Source: Methylococcaceae bacterium | Lineage (GTDB): Bacteria > Pseudomonadota > Gammaproteobacteria > Methylococcales > Methylomonadaceae | Assembly: GCA_013140465.1 (NCBI GenBank) | Contig: JABFST010000291.1 | Location: 1 to 5,223, forward strand | Reading direction: 5' to 3' | DNA length: 5,223 nucleotides | Shown here: in pieces, positions 1 to 5,223 of the stretch | Numbering within the stretch: position 1 is the stretch's first letter | Layout: each line of letters opens with the position of its first letter | Notes under the pieces: generated by a model | What the model was told of the DNA's origin: nothing | Seen by the model: only the letters and a program-made list of their open reading frames with translations | Database searches by the model: none | Program-made: the position numbers and the translations under genes

Positions 1-34
1 TACCCACCACGCCTACTGTAAAATCAGTTTTCAT
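1..34 (-). CDS. feoB: FeoB ferrous iron transporter, N-terminal end only (partial)
   Basis: Only the first eleven codons are in the window; they read MKTDFTVGVVG and run off the left edge. FeoB proteins begin with a short lead into the G1 motif of a cytoplasmic GTPase domain (typically VGNPNCGKT), and the VGVVG here fits the strand that precedes that motif. The ATG overlaps the feoA stop codon as ATGA, the usual sign of translational coupling. FeoB is the inner-membrane Fe(II) permease, and feoA-feoB is its standard gene order. The call rests on eleven residues plus position, so it is an inference, but a strong one; the rest of the gene should continue beyond base 1. Confidence 0.8.
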   Translation of the reverse strand, partial: MKTDFTVGVVG

Positions 35-267
35 CACAGTTTCTCGATTAACAGGATTGCCGCTTCATCTTTACGCAACGTCAGGGAAAAACCACGCAAT
101 TTTATTTCCACTGGATCGCCCATAGGCGCAAAACGCGTTACGCTAAACTCCGTTCCGGGCGTTAGGCCCATAGCCAATAAACGCTTGCGGTAGGGTTTGC
201 CAGCAGCTTCAAAGCCGACAATTTTGCCTAAGTCACCTACGTTAAGATTTTTTAAGCTTATCGCCAT
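34..267 (-). CDS. feoA: FeoA, ferrous iron transport accessory protein
   Basis: A 77-residue protein, about the usual FeoA length (E. coli 75). It is a small cytosolic SH3-like protein that supports Fe(II) uptake by FeoB; its exact molecular role is still debated. Family signatures seen are the N-terminal LKNLNVGDLGKIVGF strand, the KRLLAMGLTPGTEF segment (residues about 28-41), PMGDPVEIKLRGFSLTLRKDEA (about 48-69) and a hydrophobic C-terminal strand. The ATG at 267 is preferred: it has AAGG eight bases upstream and gives the normal family N terminus. A TTG at 306 would add thirteen untypical residues. The gene overlaps feoB by four bases. A sigma-70-like promoter and Fur-box-like sequence lie upstream, predicting repression when iron is plentiful. 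Confidence 0.93.
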   Translation of the reverse strand: MAISLKNLNVGDLGKIVGFEAAGKPYRKRLLAMGLTPGTEFSVTRFAPMGDPVEIKLRGFSLTLRKDEAAILLIEKL

Positions 268-315
268 GAAGTTAGCCTTGATAATTGGTAAGAAGAAAGC
301 ACCCAAAGATTACAA

Positions 316-340
316 TCAATAATAATTCTCATTAAGAATC
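316..340 (-). promoter_or_regulatory. Fur-box-like operator of feoAB
   Basis: On the minus strand this reads TTAATGAGAATTATTATTG at its core, the familiar form of a Fur site. On the plus strand, bases 318-336 match the classical 19-bp Fur consensus GATAATGATAATCATTATC at 13 of 19 positions by eye. It lies between the predicted -10 element and the feoA start, next to the expected transcription start, where bound Fur would block initiation. Iron control of feoAB by Fur is well established in gammaproteobacteria; binding here is inferred from sequence. Confidence 0.75.
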
Positions 341-368
341 AATATAGCACAGATTCAAATGCAATCAA
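341..368 (-). promoter_or_regulatory. Predicted sigma-70 promoter of feoAB
   Basis: On the minus strand a -35-like TTGATT (bases 368-363) is followed after 16 bases by TATATT (346-341). The -10 is preceded by TGC, giving an extended -10 (TGnTATATT). The predicted transcription start falls near base 334, inside the Fur-box-like site, leaving a leader of roughly 65 bases before the feoA ATG. This promoter would make feoAB independent of ihfB transcription. Found by eye only. Confidence 0.6.
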
Positions 369-386
369 AAAAACTCGTATTTTATA

Positions 387-516
387 CTGCATAACCCGCG
401 TGTGTTAGCAGTTAAATCACCCACTTAGGCTGGAACACACATGCAGCCGCAAGGGCATGTAGGGAAACTGGAAGGGGTCGGACTTTGGGATTAAGCCGGA
501 CTCTGCGGGTTGGCAG
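387..516 (+). ncRNA. Candidate structured RNA of unknown family
   Basis: The plus-strand transcript could fold into a closed multi-branch structure. P1 pairs 387-399 with 505-516: twelve pairs, one G-U, with A391 bulged. P2 pairs 400-406 (GTGTGTT) with 434-440 (AACACAC), directly next to P1. P3 is ACATGC (439-444) with GCATGT (455-460), extended by CC/GG past a two-base AG bulge and capped by a GCAA loop, a GNRA tetraloop; P2 and P3 compete for bases 439-440. The G-U pair and the GNRA loop favour plus-strand RNA, because the minus strand has a C-A mismatch and a TTGC loop there. Against it, no convincing plus promoter upstream of 387 or U-rich terminator was seen, and it resembles no RNA family I can name. 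It could instead be a chance fold or DNA-level repeat remains. Confidence 0.28.
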
Positions 517-576
517 AACGGCTATAGGGGAAAAAAGGAAGGGCTAGTGTAGGGCAAGCCAAGCAAGGTTTACATG

Positions 577-609
577 CAGCGCAGGTTAAATGCGCTGATG
601 TTGCGCTGA
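577..609 (-). repeat. Short inverted and direct repeat cluster behind ihfB
   Basis: CAGCGCA (577-583) and TGCGCTG (591-597) form a perfect 7-bp inverted repeat with a 7-base loop. The right arm recurs as TGCGCTGA at 602-609 after its copy at 591-598, so the left arm could pair with either. It begins eight bases past the ihfB stop in the direction of transcription. It may form the 3' end of the ihfB mRNA or slow exonucleases, but no U-tract follows directly, so it is not called a terminator. Confidence 0.45.
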
Positions 610-616
610 CAGCTGA

Positions 617-922
617 TTAATCGACTATCTCAAATTGACCGCTAGCCGCATCAACGCGATCACGCAATTCTTTACCCGGCTTAAAATGCGGGACAAACTT
701 TTCAGCTAACGACACTGATTCGCCTGTTTTTGGGTTTCTGCCTATACGCGGCGGACGTTTATGCAAAGAAAAACTGCCAAAACCCCTAATTTCAATTCTT
801 TCACCTGAAGATAAAGCTAAATTCATTTTTTCAATAATGCTTTTTACCGCCAGCTCCACATCTTTCAGGGCCAGATGTGGCTGTTTTCTAGCAAGTGCTT
901 CAACTAATTCTGATTTTGTCAC
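617..922 (-). CDS. ihfB: Integration host factor subunit beta
   Basis: A 101-residue member of the HU/IHF family. With IHF-alpha it forms a heterodimer that binds specific sites and bends DNA sharply, acting in transcription, replication and recombination. It begins (M)[12 protein letters not shown], has the helical dimerisation part to about residue 40, then [28 protein letters not shown] (40-67) and the C-terminal [14 protein letters not shown]. Pro64, the intercalating residue at the tip of the DNA-binding arm, is present. [15 protein letters not shown] and RNPKTG match IHF-beta rather than HU. The GTG at 922 is chosen because it gives the exact family N terminus and has AGGA six bases upstream. 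An in-frame ATG at 970 would start inside the terminator hairpin. The C-terminal tail is about seven residues longer than in E. coli (94 residues). The gene follows rpsA as in enterobacteria. Confidence 0.95.
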   Translation of the reverse strand: MTKSELVEALARKQPHLALKDVELAVKSIIEKMNLALSSGERIEIRGFGSFSLHKRPPRIGRNPKTGESVSLAEKFVPHFKPGKELRDRVDAASGQFEIVD

Positions 923-932
923 ATTGTGTCCT
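919..932 (-). promoter_or_regulatory. ihfB ribosome binding site with overlapping ATG-TGA
   Basis: AGGA (932-929) lies six bases before the GTG start at 922. Two bases earlier and out of frame is an ATG (924-922) followed at once by TGA (921-919), giving ATGTGA overlapping the true start. A ribosome choosing that ATG would stop after one codon. The GTG reading is supported by homology; a damping effect of the start-stop is speculation. Confidence 0.6.
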
Positions 933-935
933 GTC

Positions 936-976
936 AAAAAGAAAAAATCAGGGGATATGCCCGTAGGCATACCCCC
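936..976 (-). terminator. Rho-independent terminator or attenuator between rpsA and ihfB
   Basis: On the minus strand GGGGGTATGCC (976-966) pairs with GGCATATCCCC (961-951) over eleven pairs, including one G-U, around the loop TACG. C(UACG)G is a very stable UNCG-type tetraloop. After three bases (TGA) come T6, C and T5 (947-936). The G-U pair would be an A-C mismatch in plus-strand RNA, which fits a minus-strand terminator. The hairpin starts ten bases past the rpsA stop, and the T-tract ends four bases before the ihfB AGGA. It should end or greatly reduce rpsA transcripts; the ihfB start lies just behind it, so partial read-through is plausible. Confidence 0.88.
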
Positions 977-986
977 GTCATTGCTG

Positions 987-2660
987 TTATTTTTCCATTT
1001 GCTTAAAGATGTCAGCGAAAGTCGGTGAACTTACCACTGCTTGTTGAGCGTGTTGGGAATGGTCTTTAATGGTATGAGTTTCTTCGTCTTGGTCTTTCGC
1101 TTTGATAGACAAAGAAATAGACTTGCTCTTTTTATCAACACCAATAAATTTCGCTTCTAAGGTGTCACCTTCTTTTAATAAGGTGCGGGCATCTTCAACG
1201 CGGTCACGTTGGATTTCAGAAGCGCGTAAGTAACCTTCAACATGGTCAGCCAAAGTGACAACCGCACCTTTAGCATCGACTTCTTTAATGACACCTTTGA
1301 CTAAGCTGCCTTTTTCATGGGTTGCCAAGAAGTTTTGGAAAGGGTCTTGTTCCAATTGTTTGATACCTAAAGAGATACGTTCACGTTCGGAATCAACTGC
1401 CAAAATAACGGTTTCCAGTTCGTCGCCTTTTTTGAAGTCGCGTACTGACGCTTCGCCGTCATCAGCCCAAGAAATGTCAGACATGTGGACTAAGCCGTCG
1501 ATGCCGCCATCCAAACCAATGAAAATACCAAAATCGGTGATCGATTTGATTTTTCCAGAGATTTTGTCGCCTTTGTTGTGAGTTGCCGCAAATTCATCCC
1601 AAGGATTAGTTTTGCATTGTTTCATGCCTAAAGAAATACGGCGGCGTTCTTCGTCGATTTCCAAGACCATGACTTCAACTTCATCACCCAATTGTACCAA
1701 CTTGGATGGGTTGACGTTTTTGTTGGTCCAGTCCATTTCGGAAACGTGCACCAAACCTTCAACGCCTTCTTCGATTTCCACGAAGCAGCCGTAATCAGTC
1801 AGGTTGTTGACTTTACCGAATACGCGTGTACCTGCTGGGTAACGTCTGGCGATGTTTTGCCAAGGATCTTCACCCATTTGTTTCATGCCTAATGAAACAC
1901 GGTTTTTGTCTTTGTCGTATTTTAAGACCTTAACTTTAATTTCTTGGCCGATTTCTACACATTCTGATGGGTGACGGACACGACGCCATGCCATATCGGT
2001 GATGTGCAACAAGCCGTCGATGCCGCCCAAGTCGATAAATGCGCCGTAGTCGGTCAGGTTTTTGACCACACCGATAACCACTGCGCCTTCTTCCAAGGTT
2101 TTCAGCAATTCTTCGCGCTCTGCGCTGTATTCTTTTTCAACAACAGCACGGCGTGACAACACCACGTTGTTACGTTTTTGGTCGATTTTGATAACTTTGA
2201 ATTCGAGGTCACGATTTTCCAAGAAAGTCGTGTCACGGATAGGACGTACGTCAACCAATGAACCAGGCAAGAATGCGCGTAATGCGCCAACTGCCACGGT
2301 AAAACCGCCGCGTACTTTGCCGTTGATACGACCAATAATAGTGGCTTCTTTTTCAAATGCGGTTTCAAGTTCAAACCATGCTTTGTTTTTCTTCGCTTTA
2401 TCTCTGGAAAGTAGGGTTGCGCCCAAACCATCTTCAAACAAATCCAAAGCAACTTCAACTTCATCGCCAATTGCAACTTCTAATTCGCCATCGTTGTTTA
2501 GAAACTGCCATTTTGGAATGACGCCTTCAGATTTGGAATGGGTACTGACAATAATCATATCGTTTTCGATATCGATAACCGTACCCAGCAACATGGCACC
2601 AGGACTCATTTTGGTCTTGGTTAAACTTTCTTCAAGTAACGCAGCAAAGCTTTCGCTCAT
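987..2660 (-). CDS. rpsA: 30S ribosomal protein S1
   Basis: A 557-residue protein, the same length as E. coli S1. S1 sits on the 30S subunit, binds A/U-rich mRNA leaders and is needed to start translation on most mRNAs, especially structured ones or those with weak Shine-Dalgarno sites. Six S1 (OB-fold) repeats run in order at roughly residues 21-87, 105-171, 192-260, 277-347, 364-434 and 451-520. Repeats 3 to 5 show the textbook [51 protein letters not shown] and [26 protein letters not shown] forms. Domains 1 and 2 bind the ribosome, the rest RNA. The ATG at 2660 gives the family start [13 protein letters not shown]; a TTG at 2675 would add MGNNK. Its Shine-Dalgarno is poor (GGG ten bases upstream), as for E. 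coli rpsA, which is autoregulated. Terminators lie on both sides, so it appears to be its own unit; no clear promoter was found in the spacer. Confidence 0.97.
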   Translation of the reverse strand: MSESFAALLEESLTKTKMSPGAMLLGTVIDIENDMIIVSTHSKSEGVIPKWQFLNNDGELEVAIGDEVEVALDLFEDGLGATLLSRDKAKKNKAWFELETAFEKEATIIGRINGKVRGGFTVAVGALRAFLPGSLVDVRPIRDTTFLENRDLEFKVIKIDQKRNNVVLSRRAVVEKEYSAEREELLKTLEEGAVVIGVVKNLTDYGAFIDLGGIDGLLHITDMAWRRVRHPSECVEIGQEIKVKVLKYDKDKNRVSLGMKQMGEDPWQNIARRYPAGTRVFGKVNNLTDYGCFVEIEEGVEGLVHVSEMDWTNKNVNPSKLVQLGDEVEVMVLEIDEERRRISLGMKQCKTNPWDEFAATHNKGDKISGKIKSITDFGIFIGLDGGIDGLVHMSDISWADDGEASVRDFKKGDELETVILAVDSERERISLGIKQLEQDPFQNFLATHEKGSLVKGVIKEVDAKGAVVTLADHVEGYLRASEIQRDRVEDARTLLKEGDTLEAKFIGVDKKSKSISLSIKAKDQDEETHTIKDHSQHAQQAVVSSPTFADIFKQMEK

Positions 2661-2673
2661 TTTATTATTTCCC

Positions 2674-2699
2674 AAGTTTGTCGAAACTCAAACAAACCT
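2674..2699 (-). promoter_or_regulatory. rpsA: Hairpin in the rpsA leader, possible autoregulatory element
   Basis: In the minus-strand transcript AGGTTTGT (2699-2692) pairs with ACAAACTT (2681-2674), eight pairs with one G-U, around a ten-base loop. The stem ends thirteen bases before the rpsA ATG, followed by GGGAAATAATAAA, an A-rich unstructured stretch with no good Shine-Dalgarno. In E. coli, hairpins in the rpsA leader replace a strong Shine-Dalgarno and let S1 repress its own translation. A similar role here is inferred from position and shape only. Confidence 0.4.
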
Positions 2700-2715
2700 T
2701 TTCTTTATCAAAGTT

Positions 2716-2742
2716 AAAAAAAAACCACACTATTGAGTGTAG
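2716..2742 (-). terminator. Rho-independent terminator after cmk
   Basis: On the minus strand CTACACT (2742-2736) pairs with AGTGTGG (2731-2725), seven pairs with one G-U, around the loop CAAT, followed directly by nine T (2724-2716). The G-U pair would be an A-C mismatch on the other strand, so it points toward minus-strand transcripts. It ends the tyrA-aroA-cmk unit thirteen bases past the cmk stop and separates it from rpsA. The stem is short, so some read-through into rpsA is likely. Confidence 0.82.
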
Positions 2743-2755
2743 CGACGTAAAACCC

Positions 2756-3412
2756 TTAATGGATTAAATTGAGGATTTCTTCAATGACTGCCGCAATGGA
2801 CAGCTCGGAAGAATCAATGTAAAGCGCGTCACTCGCCATAGCCAATGGTGCGCTGGCACGCTCCATATCGCGGCGATCCCGCTCTTCAATTGCTTTTTGT
2901 ATTTCTATAAGATTAGCATCTATTGCTTTTTCTATCAACTGTTTATATCTTCTTTCCGCCCTTTTTGCGGCGCTGGCGGTTAAAAACACCTTATTTTCGG
3001 CGTCAGGAAAAACCACCGTCCCCATATCCCTGCCGTCCGCCACCAAGCCCGGAAATTGCCGGAAATCTTGCTGTTTTTGTAGCAACACCGCCCTCACCTC
3101 GGGCATAGCCGCGATTTGGGATGCGATAACGCCCGTGCTTTCCAGCCCCAAACGCGGGGTAATGTCCACACCATCGAGCTTAACCTGCAATTCGTCACCA
3201 CATTCAAATTCTAACGTCATCGCTTCGGCAACTTTAACGATAGCGTTTGTGTCTGCCACATCAACTGAGTTGATTTGCAACGCAATCGCCAGTGAGCGGT
3301 AAATTGAACCGCTGTCCAAATAATGCCAGCCTAATTTTTTGGCCAGCAAACGACTGACAGTGCCTTTACCTGCACCACTAGGGCCGTCTATCGTCAGCAC
3401 AGGAATAGTCAT
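2756..3412 (-). CDS. cmk: Cytidylate kinase
   Basis: A 218-residue cytosolic NMP kinase (E. coli 227) that transfers phosphate from ATP to CMP or dCMP, recycling CMP from mRNA decay and lipid synthesis and supplying CDP. The P-loop GPSGAGKG is at residues 10-17, YLDSGSIYR at 31-39, the ADGRDMGTVVFPDA segment at 125-138, and the LID-type ERDRRDMERASAPL at 177-190, followed by a C-terminal helix typical of the family. All hallmark residues are present and no truncation is seen. Its ATG overlaps the aroA stop by one base (TAATG), and GAGGAA lies five bases upstream, so it is probably translated by coupling as well as by its own site. It ends the unit, a terminator following at once. The pairing with rpsA downstream is conserved in gammaproteobacteria. 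Confidence 0.96.
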   Translation of the reverse strand: MTIPVLTIDGPSGAGKGTVSRLLAKKLGWHYLDSGSIYRSLAIALQINSVDVADTNAIVKVAEAMTLEFECGDELQVKLDGVDITPRLGLESTGVIASQIAAMPEVRAVLLQKQQDFRQFPGLVADGRDMGTVVFPDAENKVFLTASAAKRAERRYKQLIEKAIDANLIEIQKAIEERDRRDMERASAPLAMASDALYIDSSELSIAAVIEEILNLIH

Positions 3413-5223
3413 TACGATTCCTCGGCAACCAGATTTAAACCTAGATTTTTCACCAAATCCTTAAACTCAGGAAACGAGGTGTTGACATTGGCGCAATCCA
3501 ACACGGTAATCGGCGCCGCAGCGCGTAACGCCGCAATAGAGAAAGACATGGCGCAACGGTGGTCGCCATGCGATGTCACCACACCGCCGCCGATAGAGCC
3601 GCCTTGAATGACCATGCCATCTGGCGTTGGTTGGGCATCCACGCCCAAGATTTGCAAACCGTCCGCCATCACTTGGATGCGGTCTGATTCTTTCACGCGC
3701 AATTCTTCGGCACCGCTTAAACGGGTTTGGCCTTCGGCTAGCGCAGCGGCAACAAACAACACTGGGAATTCGTCTATCGCCAACGGCACCAGTTCTTCTG
3801 GAATGTCGATGCCTTTTAGCGGGCTGTACACCACATGCAAATCCGCCACAGGTTCACCACCGACGACACGCTCATTCAACACCTCAATGTTTGCGCCCAT
3901 TAAGCGCAAGATGTCAATCACGCCCGTGCGGGTCGGATTAATGCCGACATGTTTTAGCAACAAGTCAGAACCCGGTGCAATCGATGCGCCGACCAAAAAG
4001 AACGCAGCAGAGGAAATGTCGCTAGGCACGTCTATGTCGGTCGCGACCAGCTTGCCTTCGGCACTGATGGTAGCTGTGCTGCCATCCCTAGTCACGGGAT
4101 AAGAAAAGCCATTCAACATGCGCTCTGTATGGTCGCGGGTCGGTGCGGGTTCGGTGACGCGCGTCACGCCTTCGGCATACATGCCCGCCAATAACAAACA
4201 AGACTTTACCTGCGCACTTGCCATCGGCATGACATAATCAATGCCTTGCAAGTGTCCGGCCTTACCTGTGATTTGTAACGGCGCAGTGCCTTGTTCGGTG
4301 GTTTTTATGTCTGCGCCCATCGTTTTTAAAGGCTCGGTCACGCGTTTCATGGGCCTGCCAGATAACGATTTATCGCCCGTCAACACCGAATTAAAGGGCT
4401 GACCCGCCAACAAACCGCTGAGTAAACGCATCGACGTACCCGAATTGCCCAAGTACAAATCATTTTTGGGGGCTTTTAAACCATGTTTGCCAACACCATG
4501 AATGGTCAAACAACCATTGACCGGGCCTTCAATTTCCACCCCCATATCACGGAATGCTTGCAAAGTGGCTAACGCATCTTCGGCAACTAAAAAACCAGTC
4601 ACATGGGTCACGCCTTCAGCCAATGAACCTAACATAATGGAACGGTGCGACATGGATTTATCGCCGGGCACGCGTGCCTCGCCTTTTAACACACCGCCTG
4701 GTTGGACTTGAAATGTGATTGATTTTGACATATTACCTTCAAACTGATTAAGAAAGCGTTGCCGTGCCGTGTTGGCATACGCAAAAAGTGAAAAAAGCTG
4801 CTGGCTGTCATCGTTTTCCAGCAGGTGGGTGATTCTATCCAATTGCGCCTTAGTCTGCTGCAACAAAGGGATGATTTCATTTTTATTGGCGGTACATATG
4901 TCCCGCCACATGGTAGGGTCGCTAGACGCAATCCGGGTAAAGTCTTTAAAACCACCCGCCGCAAAATTGAAAATGGCGTTCTGTTCGTCCTGATGGCCTA
5001 ACATATCGACCAAAGCAAACGCCAAAATATGCGGCAAATGGCTGGTTGCCGCCAAAACGGCATCGTGGCGCTGGACATCCATCACCGCAACCGTTGCCCC
5101 CAGCCGTTGCCAAAACCGTTGGATACTTTGCAAAGCAGTTGCACGCGTGGTTGTTAGCGGAGTGATAATCAGGCGCTTATGTACAAACAAGTCGGCAACC
5201 GAGGCTTCAACGCCGCTTTGTTC
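3412..5223 (-). CDS. tyrA-aroA: Bifunctional prephenate dehydrogenase / EPSP synthase, 5' end beyond window
   Basis: The frame is open to the right edge and gives 603 residues. The first 164 or so are the helical C-terminal dimerisation part of prephenate dehydrogenase, which makes 4-hydroxyphenylpyruvate for tyrosine: LFVHKRLIITPL, HDAVLAATSHLPHILAFALVD and FAAGGFKDFTRIASSDPTMWRDI are standard. Its NAD-binding domain lies outside. The last 439 are a full EPSP synthase, which joins shikimate-3-phosphate and PEP. Numbered from the internal Met, motifs are GDKSMSHR 23-30, GNSGTSMR 95-102, SAQVKS 172-177, RDHTE 199-203, the catalytic Asp in IDEFP (D320), KESDRI 347-352 and HGDHRCAMS 388-396. The set GDKS, SAQxK, RxHxE and NPTR is of the class II type, although Gly is kept in GNSGT where CP4 has Ala. 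A TTG at 5190 is only an artefact of the edge. Such fusions are known in Pseudomonas and other gammaproteobacteria. Confidence 0.95.
   Translation of the reverse strand, partial: EQSGVEASVADLFVHKRLIITPLTTTRATALQSIQRFWQRLGATVAVMDVQRHDAVLAATSHLPHILAFALVDMLGHQDEQNAIFNFAAGGFKDFTRIASSDPTMWRDICTANKNEIIPLLQQTKAQLDRITHLLENDDSQQLFSLFAYANTARQRFLNQFEGNMSKSITFQVQPGGVLKGEARVPGDKSMSHRSIMLGSLAEGVTHVTGFLVAEDALATLQAFRDMGVEIEGPVNGCLTIHGVGKHGLKAPKNDLYLGNSGTSMRLLSGLLAGQPFNSVLTGDKSLSGRPMKRVTEPLKTMGADIKTTEQGTAPLQITGKAGHLQGIDYVMPMASAQVKSCLLLAGMYAEGVTRVTEPAPTRDHTERMLNGFSYPVTRDGSTATISAEGKLVATDIDVPSDISSAAFFLVGASIAPGSDLLLKHVGINPTRTGVIDILRLMGANIEVLNERVVGGEPVADLHVVYSPLKGIDIPEELVPLAIDEFPVLFVAAALAEGQTRLSGAEELRVKESDRIQVMADGLQILGVDAQPTPDGMVIQGGSIGGGVVTSHGDHRCAMSFSIAALRAAAPITVLDCANVNTSFPEFKDLVKNLGLNLVAEES
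4729..4740 (-). promoter_or_regulatory. Possible internal translation start for the AroA domain
   Basis: Inside the fused frame, GAAGG (4740-4736) stands four bases before an ATG (4731-4729) placed exactly at the junction, and translation from it gives MSKSITFQVQPGG, the normal N terminus of a free EPSP synthase of 439 residues. The spacing is slightly short. It may be a relic of separate genes or a working second start; sequence alone cannot decide. Confidence 0.4.

Larger units (their letters stand above)
369..616. other. Non-coding stretch between ihfB and the feoAB promoter
   Basis: No credible coding region is seen here on either strand. The stretch is purine-rich on the plus strand from about 450 to 560. 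It contains the candidate folded RNA, a near-repeat CGGACTTTG (479-487) and CGGACTCTG (497-505), and a 9-base direct repeat ACATGCAGC (439-447 and 572-580). Near ihfB lies a cluster of short inverted and direct repeats. On the minus strand the run CTTCCTTTTTTCCCC (complement of 528-542) follows only a weak GGCT/AGCC stem, so an ihfB terminator there is possible but not convincing. Confidence 0.7.

Noticed and set aside
34..306. Longer FeoA starting at TTG 306
   Set aside because: The extra thirteen residues do not belong to the family and would place the start close to the Fur-box-like site; ATG 267 has AAGG at good spacing.
383..388. Plus-strand -10 element TATACT as promoter of the candidate RNA
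   Set aside because: No fitting -35 was found, and the start it implies (about 395) would leave out much of the 5' arm of the closing stem.
387..516. Known riboswitch, 6S RNA, SRP RNA, tmRNA or RNase P RNA in the spacer
   Set aside because: None of the conserved cores I know from these families could be found on either strand.
432..539. CsrB/RsmZ-like sponge RNA, because seven GGA triplets occur in about 110 bases of the plus strand
   Set aside because: The stretch is purine-rich, so several GGA are expected; they do not sit in ANGGA hairpin loops and there is no terminator.
617..970. Longer IHF-beta starting at ATG 970
   Set aside because: The 16 added residues are encoded by the terminator hairpin and T-tract and are absent from the family; GTG 922 has AGGA and matches the family start.
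2102..2476. Minus-strand frame of 124 codons inside rpsA
   Set aside because: It is a different frame within intact rpsA, with no recognisable protein and no frameshift in rpsA to explain.
2062..2736. Long plus-strand open frame of 224 codons opposite rpsA
   Set aside because: It is the antisense shadow of a strongly conserved S1 gene; its product is Ser/Thr/Asn-rich with no family resemblance and no ribosome site supporting it.
3608..4102. Plus-strand frame of 164 codons opposite aroA
   Set aside because: It lies antisense to the intact EPSP synthase domain and looks like a codon-bias shadow.
3412..5190. tyrA-aroA starting at TTG 5190
   Set aside because: The frame stays open to the window edge and the eleven upstream codons (EQSGVEASVAD) continue the prephenate dehydrogenase sequence.

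Overview
The window reads as an ordinary chromosomal housekeeping segment of a gammaproteobacterium. All real genes lie on the minus strand, so transcription runs from high to low coordinates. Evidence for the group: the order tyrA-aroA, cmk, rpsA, ihfB is the classical gammaproteobacterial aroA-cmk-rpsA-ihfB cluster; tyrA and aroA are fused in one frame, as in Pseudomonas and relatives; ribosomal protein S1 is the six-domain 557-residue form and IHF-beta is very close to the enterobacterial protein. GC content is moderate. The genus cannot be fixed from the sequence alone.

Layout, in direction of transcription: (1) 5223-3412, the C-terminal part of a prephenate dehydrogenase domain fused to a complete EPSP synthase, cut by the window edge; (2) 3412-2756, cytidylate kinase (cmk), overlapping the aroA stop by one base; (3) 2755-2661, a spacer with a Rho-independent terminator and a leader hairpin; (4) 2660-987, rpsA; (5) 986-923, a short spacer almost filled by a strong terminator or attenuator with a UACG tetraloop; (6) 922-617, ihfB from a GTG start; (7) 616-268, a 349-base non-coding stretch with a foldable sequence (best read on the plus strand, 387-516), short repeats, and a promoter with a Fur-box-like site; (8) 267-34, feoA, and (9) 34-1, the first eleven codons of feoB, overlapping feoA as ATGA.

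Functionally the first block makes aromatic amino acid precursors and CDP, the middle block makes a translation factor and a DNA-bending protein, and the last block is the start of a ferrous iron uptake operon with an apparently independent, iron-controlled promoter. No mobile element, CRISPR array, tRNA or rRNA was seen. The least explained parts are non-coding: the foldable region between ihfB and feoA, and the terminator placed so close to the ihfB start that any ordinary ihfB promoter would have to lie upstream of it.
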